From assembly GCA_947629975.1 (NCBI GenBank), contig CANRFU010000002.1, positions 1 through 52,063 on the forward strand: DNA of 52,063 nucleotides, written 5' to 3'. The notes below the pieces were generated by a model, which was not told the origin of the DNA, did not search any database, and was given only the letters and a program-made list of their open reading frames with translations. The DNA comes from an uncultured Oscillospiraceae bacterium (GTDB taxonomy: Bacteria > Bacillota > Clostridia > Oscillospirales > Oscillospiraceae). Both the position numbers and the translations under genes were made by a program. Shown in pieces: positions 1 to 6,819 of the stretch (positions are counted from its first letter, which is position 1; each line of letters begins with the position of its first letter).

Positions 1-46
1 CTTGTGCGCCGCCTGTAATATTAGGGCTATGCCCGAAACTGAAATA

Positions 47-66
47 CCCCCCGCTTTCGCGGGGGG
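47..66. terminator. GC-rich hairpin, likely terminator of an upstream gene
   Basis: An 8-bp perfect stem (CCCCCCGC/GCGGGGGG) with a TTTC loop is followed by ATATTTATT. It lies about 90 bp before the promoter of the PTS operon. The gene it would terminate is outside the window. The rest of positions 1-152 shows no convincing gene. Confidence 0.55.
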
Positions 67-152
67 ATATTTATTGCGCCGTTCGGCAATTTCATTAAAA
101 TCGATTAGTAAAATTTGGCGATTCTGCCATTGCGGCAAATGGGGCGGAATAC

Positions 153-180
153 TTGCACTTGTCGGAAAATTGTGTATAAT
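153..180 (+). promoter_or_regulatory. Sigma-A type promoter for the EIIA gene
   Basis: TTGCAC at 153-158 and a perfect TATAAT at 175-180 are separated by 16 bp. The start codon lies 88 bp downstream, leaving an untranslated leader of about 80 nt. No CRE site or antiterminator element was recognised in it. Confidence 0.65.
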
Positions 181-268
181 ATAACCAAAGAATTACAATA
201 TCCGCCCTATGGAAACTGGCGAAGTCCGACAAGAAAGCCGTCAAACTCATGAAAAAGGAGATAGAGAT

Positions 269-799
269 ATGGGACTGTTTGTTTTTTTGAAGGGCGGCAA
301 GTCCGCTCCGGAGGCCGAACCGGCGCCCGCGCCCGCCCCCGTCGCCTTCCCCGCGGTGCTGGGCGCCCCGTCCGCCGGGATCTGCGTCGCCATGGAGGAC
401 ATCCCCGATCCGGTGTTCTCCGAGGGCGTGCTGGGGGTGTGCTGCGGCGTGGACCCCGCGGAGGGCAAGGTCTGCGCCCCCATTGACGGCGAAATCACCC
501 AGCTCACCGATACCTGCCACGCCGTGGGCATGGAGGCCGCCGGCATCGAGATCCTCATCCATGTGGGGGTCGATACGGTGGAGATGAAGGGCGACGGCTT
601 CACCTGCCTGGTCGGCGAGGGGCAGAAGGTGCGCAAGGGCCAGCCGCTCATCACCATGGACCTGGACAAGATCAGGGCCGCCGGACACCCCGCAACCGTG
701 ATCACCGCCGTCACCAACAGCGACGACTTCGCCGGCGTGACGCAGGTGGCCCAGGGCGCGGTGGAGCCGGGGGCCGATCTGCTCCGCGTCGAGAAATAG
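269..799 (+). CDS. PTS glucose-type EIIA domain protein
   Basis: A soluble phosphocarrier that accepts phosphate from HPr on a histidine and passes it to an EIIB domain. The 176-residue protein begins with a short hydrophobic stretch, then an Ala/Pro linker at about residues 13-29. The EIIA-Glc fold follows, with the two active-site histidines in TCHAVGME (His84) and ILIHVGVDT (His98, the probable phosphorylated residue). The start is the ATG at 269, because AAAAAGGAG lies just upstream; the frame is also open from an ATG at 209 without such a site. It stands alone, with no EIIB or EIIC nearby, 29 bp ahead of HPr. It therefore probably serves permeases encoded elsewhere or has a regulatory role (inference). 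Confidence 0.92.
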   Translation: MGLFVFLKGGKSAPEAEPAPAPAPVAFPAVLGAPSAGICVAMEDIPDPVFSEGVLGVCCGVDPAEGKVCAPIDGEITQLTDTCHAVGMEAAGIEILIHVGVDTVEMKGDGFTCLVGEGQKVRKGQPLITMDLDKIRAAGHPATVITAVTNSDDFAGVTQVAQGAVEPGADLLRVEK

Positions 800-828
800 G
801 GACACAGAATAATACAGGAGGAGATCGC

Positions 829-1089
829 ATGAAAGAGTTCGATTACGCTATCAGGGATCAGCTGGGCATCCACGCCCGGCCCGCCGGTCTGCTGGCCAAG
901 CTGGCCAAGGGATACGGGGACACCGTCATCACCGTCACCAAGGGCGGGAACACCGTGAAGGCCTCCCAGCTGATGAAGCTCATGGGCATGGGGGTCAAGC
1001 AGGGCGACGTGGTCACCGTGTCCGCCGAGGGCCCCGCCGAGGAGGAGGCCATCGCCGCCGCGAAGAAGTTCTTCGAGGAGAATCTGTAA
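829..1089 (+). CDS. ptsH: HPr phosphocarrier protein
   Basis: The general PTS phosphocarrier, 86 residues, the usual family length. It takes phosphate from enzyme I at His15 in LGIHARPA and hands it to EIIA proteins. The regulatory-serine region reads VKASQLMKLMGMGV. A serine sits at numeric position 46, but a one-residue insertion before it means that alignment to the Bacillus LKSIMGVMSLG motif places this Ser one position early, so control by HPr kinase is uncertain. The ATG has AGGAGG seven bases upstream. A strong hairpin follows the gene, before ptsI, so ptsI may be expressed at a different level from the first two genes. Confidence 0.96.
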   Translation: MKEFDYAIRDQLGIHARPAGLLAKLAKGYGDTVITVTKGGNTVKASQLMKLMGMGVKQGDVVTVSAEGPAEEEAIAAAKKFFEENL

Positions 1090-1100
1090 GCGCCGCAAAA

Positions 1101-1130
1101 GGGCGTCTGCCCGTGAGCAGACGCCCTTTT
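1101..1130 (+). terminator. Intrinsic terminator between ptsH and ptsI
   Basis: A perfect 10-bp stem (GGGCGTCTGC/GCAGACGCCC) with a six-base loop is followed by TTTT. It lies 12 bp after the ptsH stop and 29 bp before the ptsI start. It probably lets only part of the transcripts continue into ptsI. Confidence 0.8.
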
Positions 1131-1158
1131 CATCACCACCATATGAGGAGGGAAAACG

Positions 1159-2814
1159 ATGATCGTATTGCAGGGGAAGGGCGTGTCCAAAGGCGTGGCC
1201 GAAGGACCCGTCTGCTTTTTCCGGCGGGCGGACGCCGCGGTGAAAAAGGAGACCGCCTCCGACATCGAGTCGGAAAAGGCCCGCGTGGCCGCCGCCCAGG
1301 AGAAGTCCGTGGCCCAGCTGGAGGCCCTGGCGGACAAGGCCCGGGCGGAGACCGGCGAGGAGACGGCGGTCCTCTTTGAGACCCACGCCATGTTCGTGGA
1401 GGACGAGGACTATGTGGAGGCCATCATGACCGCCCTGGAGGAGGAGCGCTGCAACGCCGAGTACGCCGTGGAGCAGGCGGGCGAGCAGTTCGCCGCCATG
1501 CTGGCCGCCATGGACGACCCCTATATGCAGGGCCGGGCCGCCGACATCAGGGACGTGACCCGGCGCATCCTCAACAACCTGATGGGGGTGGCCGAGGGGG
1601 GCGTGGACTCCGACGTGCCGGTGATCCTGGCCGCCGACGACCTGGCCCCCTCCGAGACCCTCCAGCTGGACAAGAGCAAGATCCTGGGGTTTATCACCAA
1701 GGGGGGCTCCGGCAGCAGCCACACCGCCATCCTGGCCCGGACCATGGGCATCCCCGCCATCTGCGGCCTGGGGGAGAGCTTGAAGGAGGAGTATCAGGGG
1801 CGGCCGGTCTGCATCGACGGCGAGACCGGCCAGGCCGTCCTGGACCCGGACGAGCCGGCGCTGGCCGCGTTCCGGGAGAAGCAGAAAAAGCAGGCGGAGA
1901 TGAGGGAACTGCTCCAGACCATGAAGGGGCAGGAGGACGTGACCCTGGACGGCCGGGAGATGCTGGTGTACTGCAACATCGGCTCCCCCGACGACGTGGC
2001 GGCGGTGCTGGCCAACGACGGCCGGGGCATCGGCCTGTTCCGGTCCGAGTTTCTGTACCTGGCCGCCAGCGACTACCCCGGCGAGGAGGAGCAGTTCCAG
2101 GCGTACAAAAAGGCGGCCGCCGCCATGGAGGGGAGGCGGGTGGTCATCCGCACCCTGGACATCGGGGCGGACAAGCAGGTGGAGTACTTCGGCCTTCAGA
2201 AGGAGGAAAACCCGGCCATGGGGGTGCGGGCCATCCGCATCTGCCTGAACCGGCCGGAGGTGTTCCGCACCCAGCTGCGGGCGCTGTACCGGGCCTCGGC
2301 CTACGGCAAGGTGGCGATCATGTTCCCCATGATCACCTCCGTGTGGGAGGTCAGGGAGTGTAAAGAGGCCTGCCGCAGGGTGATGGCGGAGCTGGACGCC
2401 GAGGGGGTTTCCTACAACAGGGAGACGGAGATCGGCATCATGATCGAGACGCCGGCCTCGGTGTTCGTGGCGGACGCCCTGGCCAGAGAGGTGGACTTCT
2501 TCTCCGTGGGCACCAACGATCTGACCCAGTACACCCTGGCCTGCGACCGCCAGGCCACCGACCTGGGCCGGTTCTTCGACCCCCACCATCCGGCGGTGCT
2601 GCGGGCATTGAAGATGGCCGCCGACGCGGCCCATCGGGCAGGGATCTGGATCGGCATCTGCGGCGAGCTCGCGGCGGACCTTTCCCTGCTGGAGACCTTT
2701 TTGGCCATGGGGATCGACGAGCTGTCCGTATCGCCCTCCGCGGTGCTGCCCCTCCGGGCGGCCATCCGCGGGAGTACCGCCGGGTCCTGTACGCTGGAAA
2801 AGCTGGAATGCTGA
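1159..2814 (+). CDS. ptsI: PTS enzyme I (PEP-protein phosphotransferase)
   Basis: The first enzyme of the PTS. It autophosphorylates from phosphoenolpyruvate and phosphorylates HPr. It has 551 residues against about 570 in the family. The HPr-binding N-terminal domain carries the active-site motif GGSGSSHTAI (His188). The PEP-binding TIM barrel carries GIGLFRSEFLY, the TNDLTQYTLACDRQ signature and the GICGELA motif with the catalytic cysteine (Cys501). The start ATG has GAGGAGGG seven to thirteen bases upstream. It closes the ptsH-ptsI unit and converges on the MalY/PatB gene, with only 12 bp between the stops. Confidence 0.97.
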   Translation: MIVLQGKGVSKGVAEGPVCFFRRADAAVKKETASDIESEKARVAAAQEKSVAQLEALADKARAETGEETAVLFETHAMFVEDEDYVEAIMTALEEERCNAEYAVEQAGEQFAAMLAAMDDPYMQGRAADIRDVTRRILNNLMGVAEGGVDSDVPVILAADDLAPSETLQLDKSKILGFITKGGSGSSHTAILARTMGIPAICGLGESLKEEYQGRPVCIDGETGQAVLDPDEPALAAFREKQKKQAEMRELLQTMKGQEDVTLDGREMLVYCNIGSPDDVAAVLANDGRGIGLFRSEFLYLAASDYPGEEEQFQAYKKAAAAMEGRRVVIRTLDIGADKQVEYFGLQKEENPAMGVRAIRICLNRPEVFRTQLRALYRASAYGKVAIMFPMITSVWEVRECKEACRRVMAELDAEGVSYNRETEIGIMIETPASVFVADALAREVDFFSVGTNDLTQYTLACDRQATDLGRFFDPHHPAVLRALKMAADAAHRAGIWIGICGELAADLSLLETFLAMGIDELSVSPSAVLPLRAAIRGSTAGSCTLEKLEC

Positions 2815-2826
2815 GTCCGGCTCAGA

Positions 2827-4008
2827 TCATGGGCGGGGCCGCCCCTCCCGTTCCCAGGCGTCCACGCCCCGCTTCAGCCGGTCCAGGCCGTCCGCCAGCC
2901 GGGACCGGGGGCAGGCGATGTTCATGCGCAAAAACTGTCTGCCGACGGCCCCGTACTGCCCGCCCTCGGACAGATACAGCCCGGTCCTGGCCCGGATAAA
3001 ATCGGCCAAAGGCGCCGCGTCCTCCGCGACGGCCCCGCAGTCCAGCCACAGCAGATAGGTGGCCTCCGAGGGGACCAGGCGGATCCGGGGCAGGCGGGCG
3101 GCCAGGAAGTCCCGGACGGCCCGCTTGTTCTCATACAGATAGGCGCGCAGTTCATCCAGCCAGGGGCCGCCCCGGGTGAAGGCCGCCACGGCGGCGTCCA
3201 CGGCAAAGGCGTTCCCCTCGGCCACCTCGTCGGTGTTGAGGCCCCGCCAGACCTTGTGGCGCAGGAAGGGGTCGGGCGCCGACACGGCGGCGGTTTGGAG
3301 CCCCGCCATGTTGAAGCACTTGGTGGGGGCGAGACAGGTGACGCTGACGGCCCGGCAGTCCTCCGATGCGGAGGCGAAGGGGACGTACTCCTTCCCCGGG
3401 TCGGTGAGGTCGCAGTGGATCTCGTCGGAAAGGACGACGACGTGGTGCTTCCGGCAGAGCTCTCCCACCCTTGCCAGGGTCTCCCGGTCCCATATCCTGC
3501 CCACCGGATTATGGGGGTTGCACAGGATCATGAGGGTGGTCTGGGGGTCGGAGAGATCCCGCTCCAGGCGGGCAAAATCCATGCTGTAAACGCCGTTTTC
3601 GTAGCGCAAAGGGCTCTCTAAGACGTTCCTTCCGTTGTTGACGATGGAGTTGAAAAAGATGTTGTACACCGGGGTCTGGATGAGCACGTTCTCCCCCGGC
3701 GTGGTCAATTTTCGCACGATGCTGGAGATGGCGGGCACCACCCCGGTGCAGAAGATGAGCCAGTCCCGCTCCATCTCAAAGTGGTGGCGGTCCCTCCACC
3801 AGCCGATGTAGGCGTCCGCCCACTCCTCCGGCACCACGGAGTAGCCGAATACCCCGTGGTCCAGCCGCTTCTGCAGGGCCTCCCGGACGCAGGGGGCGGT
3901 CTGGAAGTCCATATCCGCCACCCACATGGGCAGCTCGTTCTCCGCCACGTCCCATTTCAGGGACTGGGTGCCCCGGCGGTCGATGAGGGCATCGAAATCG
4001 TACCGCAT
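2827..4008 (-). CDS. MalY/PatB-type PLP-dependent C-S lyase or aminotransferase
   Basis: A fold-type I PLP enzyme of 393 residues. MalY/PatB relatives cleave cystathionine or cysteine conjugates to a thiol, pyruvate and ammonia, and some act as aminotransferases. Visible motifs are the N-terminal ELPMWVADMDF signature, NPHNPVGR, SDEIHCDL and the PLP lysine in LAPTKCFNMAG (Lys230). It starts four bases after the end of the upstream DUF3737 gene, so the two are co-transcribed. A second family member lies at 14159-15361 and differs clearly in sequence. The exact substrate cannot be told from the sequence. Confidence 0.9.
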   Translation of the reverse strand: MRYDFDALIDRRGTQSLKWDVAENELPMWVADMDFQTAPCVREALQKRLDHGVFGYSVVPEEWADAYIGWWRDRHHFEMERDWLIFCTGVVPAISSIVRKLTTPGENVLIQTPVYNIFFNSIVNNGRNVLESPLRYENGVYSMDFARLERDLSDPQTTLMILCNPHNPVGRIWDRETLARVGELCRKHHVVVLSDEIHCDLTDPGKEYVPFASASEDCRAVSVTCLAPTKCFNMAGLQTAAVSAPDPFLRHKVWRGLNTDEVAEGNAFAVDAAVAAFTRGGPWLDELRAYLYENKRAVRDFLAARLPRIRLVPSEATYLLWLDCGAVAEDAAPLADFIRARTGLYLSEGGQYGAVGRQFLRMNIACPRSRLADGLDRLKRGVDAWEREGRPRP

Positions 4009-4012
4009 GGGT

Positions 4013-4861
4013 TTACTCCGCGTCCCGGCAGACGATGACCGTTCTGGACGGGTCCACCTTGTCCTTTTCGATGGTCAGTTCCCCGATGGAGGCGGCCCGG
4101 ATGGTGCCACCGGAGGGGTTCAGCACGCTGTCCACGCGGGAGGTGATGTCCGCATCCACGGTGGAGTACTCAAAGGCCAAGGTGGTGTTGATGAGCTTGC
4201 AGTTTTTCATCACCAGGTTGTCGATATAGCACATGCCCTGGAGGCTTTCGACGGTGCAGTTCACCAGGGTGAGGTTTTTGGCGTTCCAGCCCAGGTATTC
4301 CCCGGAAATAAAGGAGTCGTACACCGTCACGTTCTCCGTGTTCCAGAAGGAGTCCTTGGACAGCATATGGGCGTTCCGGATGACCACGTTTTTCGCCCCG
4401 TCGAAGGAGTAGTTGCCCACCAGGGTGAAGCCGTCGACGTCCATGTTCTCGCAGTTCATGGCCAGATAGTCGCCCCTGGCGTGGACGTTCTCCAAACGCA
4501 CGTTTTTGCAGCTCCACAGGGTCTCGGCGGCGTTGGGGAGCTGGACATTTTTCAGGGTGAGCCCGTCGCACCGGCGGAAGTTCTTGGGGGCCTCGATGAC
4601 GGCGTCCTCCACCAGGATATCGTCGGTGTACCACACGCCGGCCCGGGCCATCTCGAACCAGGTGCAGCCGTGGGCCTTCACGTGCTTGCAGTACCACAGG
4701 GGGTACTTCCACTTGAACATGGAGTTCCAGAGTTCGATGTCCCGGCTCTCCTTCAGGGGGGATTCGCCGTCGTCGAAAATGGTGTCGTAAATTTTGAGGC
4801 CCCGGGACATAAACAGGGCCCGCTCCCCGGTGAGGAACTGCTGGCGGATCTCGTTGGTCAT
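4013..4861 (-). CDS. DUF3737 family protein (beta-helix-like)
   Basis: A 282-residue protein recognised as the DUF3737 family, whose function is unknown. It consists of repeated short strands of the type NVxLENVHAxGDYLAMNCENM, as in a right-handed parallel beta-helix. There is no signal peptide, so it is probably cytoplasmic. The start is the ATG at 4861 (MTNEIRQQFL). The frame stays open upstream, with another ATG at 4918 that has no better ribosome binding site. It is the first gene of a two-gene unit with the MalY/PatB gene. That pairing recurs in Firmicutes (from memory) and suggests a shared pathway. Confidence 0.8.
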   Translation of the reverse strand: MTNEIRQQFLTGERALFMSRGLKIYDTIFDDGESPLKESRDIELWNSMFKWKYPLWYCKHVKAHGCTWFEMARAGVWYTDDILVEDAVIEAPKNFRRCDGLTLKNVQLPNAAETLWSCKNVRLENVHARGDYLAMNCENMDVDGFTLVGNYSFDGAKNVVIRNAHMLSKDSFWNTENVTVYDSFISGEYLGWNAKNLTLVNCTVESLQGMCYIDNLVMKNCKLINTTLAFEYSTVDADITSRVDSVLNPSGGTIRAASIGELTIEKDKVDPSRTVIVCRDAE

Positions 4862-4966
4862 GGTATAACTCTCTGCCTTTACTTTAAAAATTCCGGCCTG
4901 CCGGTAGATTCGCTCCATTATACAGCCGGACAGGGAGAAATGCAAATACTTATCGCGCAAAAGCCA

Positions 4967-5011
4967 AAATGCCCGCTGGGCATGGGATCGTCCCATGTCC
5001 GGCGGGCATTT
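4967..5011. repeat. Long near-perfect inverted repeat
   Basis: AAATGCCCGC at 4967-4976 pairs with GCGGGCATTT at 5002-5011, and CATGGGA at 4981-4987 pairs with TCCCATG at 4991-4997. The four bases between these arms can also pair through G-U and G-C. The result is a 21-bp stem with a 3-base loop. On the minus strand it is followed by TTGGCTTTT. It separates the divergent DUF3737 gene from the lysis cassette, and could be a terminator, an attenuator or a module boundary. Confidence 0.7.
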
Positions 5012-5068
5012 GCACGCTTTCCGTCAACCGCCGCCGCGCCCGCGGAGGGGTTGAGAGGAGGTGAGCAG

Positions 5069-5323
5069 ATGGAGAGCATCGCCGCTGCCGTCATCACCGG
5101 TGGGCTGGCCCTGGCCGGCACCCTGGCGGGCAGCTATTTTGCCAACCACAAAAACCTGGCGCTGATCCAGTACAGGCTGGAACAGCTGGAGGAAAAGGTG
5201 GACAGGCACAACAACATCATCGCGCGGACTTATGAATTGGAGAAGCGGATGGAGCTTCAGGCGAAGGAACTGGCGGTGGAAAATCACCGCATCAAGGACC
5301 TGGAGAGGCGGGCGGAGCAATGA
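5069..5323 (+). CDS. Small membrane-anchored coiled-coil protein, XhlA-like lysis protein
   Basis: An 84-residue protein with one N-terminal membrane segment (about residues 4-23, AAAVITGGLALAGTLAGSYF), followed by a charged coiled coil (RLEQLEEKVDRHNNIIARTY). This layout and its place ahead of a holin-like gene and an endolysin resemble the XhlA/haemolysin-type accessory proteins of Firmicute phages. The start ATG has a perfect AGGAGGTG six bases upstream; the longer open frame upstream is non-coding. Sequence similarity was judged by eye only. A short GC hairpin (5323-5341) lies between this gene and the next. Confidence 0.65.
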   Translation: MESIAAAVITGGLALAGTLAGSYFANHKNLALIQYRLEQLEEKVDRHNNIIARTYELEKRMELQAKELAVENHRIKDLERRAEQ

Positions 5324-5415
5324 CCCGGCCGGAGGCCGGGTGCACGGGCGGGCGACCCGTCCGCCCGGACGAGCGGGCAGGGGCCGCCGGCCCCCGCGGA
5401 GAGAGGAGCGTTATC

Positions 5416-5610
5416 ATGAGAGATCTGCTTTGCAAGAGGCTGGCCGCGCTGCTGAGCGTGAAGAGCCTGGTGACCATCATCCTGACCGTGGTCTTTGCCA
5501 TCCTCACGGTGATGGGCAGGATCGAACAGTCCTACATGACCATCTACACGGTCATCATCAGTTTCTATTTCGGGATCCAGACCACCAAAACGGGAGGCGG
5601 TGACGAATGA
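5416..5610 (+). CDS. Holin-like small membrane protein
   Basis: A 64-residue protein with an N-terminal positive patch (MRDLLCKRL). It has one or two hydrophobic helices (VKSLVTIILTVVFAILTVMG and MTIYTVIISFYFGIQ) and a polar tail. It overlaps the start of the endolysin gene by four bases (ATGA), the usual arrangement of a holin with its endolysin. GAGAGGAG precedes the ATG. Its role as a holin is inferred from size, topology and position. Confidence 0.65.
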   Translation: MRDLLCKRLAALLSVKSLVTIILTVVFAILTVMGRIEQSYMTIYTVIISFYFGIQTTKTGGGDE

Positions 5611-6371
5611 CCGAGGCGCAGCTGCGGCAGAGCACCGTTGAGATCATGCGGGGCTGGCTGGGCGGCAAACAGGGCGGCGCCATCCACCGGGAGATCGTAG
5701 ACACCTACAACAGCTACAAGCCCCACCCCAGGGGTCACGCCCTGACCATGAGCGACGCCTGGTGCGCGGGCACCGTGTCCGCCGCCGCCATCCGGGCGGG
5801 CCTGACGGACATCATGCCGGTGGAGTGCTCCTGCACCCGGATGATCGAGCTGTACAAGAGCAAGGGCCGCTGGGTGGAGGCCGACGACTACATCCCGGCC
5901 CCCGGAGATTTGATTTTCTATGACTGGGACGACACCGGCAAGGGCGACTGCACCGGCCAGCCCGACCACGTGGGCATGGTGGAGTCGGCGTCCGGCGCGG
6001 TCATGACGGTGATCGAGGGCAACTACAACAGCATGGTCCAGCGGCGGCCCCTGAAGGTCAACAGCCGGTACATCCGGGGCTTTGGCTGCCCGGACTATGC
6101 GAAAGCGGCGGGGAGCATGCCTCCCCAGGCCGGAAGCGGAGGGAACGACATGGAGTATGAGCAGTGGAAAGAGCACATGGAGCGGTACCGCGCGGAGCTC
6201 CAGTCCAGGCCGGGGAGCGGCTGGAGCGAGGCGGACCGGGCCTGGGCCGTGGATGCCGGCCTGTTCCGGGGCGGGACCGGGAACGAGGGCTGCATGTGGC
6301 AGGATCTCCTCACCCGGGAGCAGGCCGCCGCCCTGTTCCACCGGGAGGCTGAGAGGACGGGCACGGCATGA
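5607..6371 (+). CDS. CHAP-domain peptidoglycan hydrolase (endolysin-like)
   Basis: A 254-residue protein without signal peptide, as expected for an endolysin exported through a holin. The N-terminal cysteine-peptidase domain (about residues 10-165) shows the catalytic cysteine in SDAWCAGTVSAAA, the histidine in QPDHVGMVE and the later acidic/Asn region VIEGNYN. The C-terminal part (about 190-254) contains WAVDAGLFRGG...LTREQAAALFHREAE, a short repeat like those found at the end of cell-wall proteins and clostridial phage lysins. It overlaps both neighbours by four bases, so the cassette is translationally coupled. Confidence 0.82.
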   Translation: MTEAQLRQSTVEIMRGWLGGKQGGAIHREIVDTYNSYKPHPRGHALTMSDAWCAGTVSAAAIRAGLTDIMPVECSCTRMIELYKSKGRWVEADDYIPAPGDLIFYDWDDTGKGDCTGQPDHVGMVESASGAVMTVIEGNYNSMVQRRPLKVNSRYIRGFGCPDYAKAAGSMPPQAGSGGNDMEYEQWKEHMERYRAELQSRPGSGWSEADRAWAVDAGLFRGGTGNEGCMWQDLLTREQAAALFHREAERTGTA

Positions 6372-6667
6372 GGGGCAAACGGGAACAGGCGCCGGAGAGA
6401 CTCCGGCGCCTGCCGTCTTTCGCAAATGTGATCATCGCGGTGTGCATCGGCGTGAGCCTGTTCATCACCCTGGCGGCGGTGTGGGAATACCACCGGCTGG
6501 ACACGGTGATGCCGGCCGGCGCCCTCACCGCCCTGCTGGGGCTGTGGGGCGGCGAGCTGCTGATCGTGGCCGCGCGGCAGGTGCTCGGGAGCAACGCGGT
6601 GGGGCGGAGCCGCCGGACGGCCGGCGGAAACGGGGACGGCGGCCCGGCGGAGAGCCCCGGGATCTGA
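6368..6667 (+). CDS. Small two-helix membrane protein at the end of the lysis cassette
   Basis: A 99-residue protein, not recognised. It has a basic N-terminus and two hydrophobic segments (about 20-41, NVIIAVCIGVSLFITLAAVW, and 49-67, PAGALTALLGLWGGELLIV), then a polar Arg/Gly-rich tail. The start overlaps the endolysin stop (ATGA), so it belongs to the same operon. It could be a second holin, an antiholin or a membrane accessory protein. Confidence 0.6.
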   Translation: MRGKREQAPERLRRLPSFANVIIAVCIGVSLFITLAAVWEYHRLDTVMPAGALTALLGLWGGELLIVAARQVLGSNAVGRSRRTAGGNGDGGPAESPGI

Positions 6668-6691
6668 GAAGGATGACGGGCGGGTGGAGGC

Positions 6692-6808
6692 TTACGTGGA
6701 GCTGAAGGCCCGGAACAGGCAGACGGCCGCCACGATCACCACCACCGACAGGACGATGATGCAGATCTGACGCAGGTAGTTGTTTTTGGGTTCAGGTGTT
6801 TTGGACAT
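6692..6808 (-). CDS. 38-residue single-pass membrane peptide downstream of cls
   Basis: The peptide has a short polar N-terminus (MSKTPEPKNNYLRQ), one hydrophobic helix (ICIIVLSVVVIVAAVCLF) and a short tail. GAGGGGG lies nine bases before the ATG and overlaps the end of cls, which stops 11 bases upstream. It is therefore probably co-translated with cls. No family was recognised. A helper or regulator of cardiolipin synthase is an inference from position only. Confidence 0.6.
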   Translation of the reverse strand: MSKTPEPKNNYLRQICIIVLSVVVIVAAVCLFRAFSST

Positions 6809-6819
6809 AGATATCCCCC

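Noticed and set aside
247-2634. Long open frame on the minus strand across the PTS genes
   Set aside because: It lies wholly antisense to EIIA, ptsH and ptsI, has a composition rich in Gly, His, Arg and Val typical of the reverse frame of GC-rich genes, and has no ribosome site or domain.
5607-6371. CHAP protein as a secreted housekeeping wall hydrolase
   Set aside because: It lacks a signal peptide and is coupled by four-base overlaps to a holin-like gene, so the endolysin reading is favoured.
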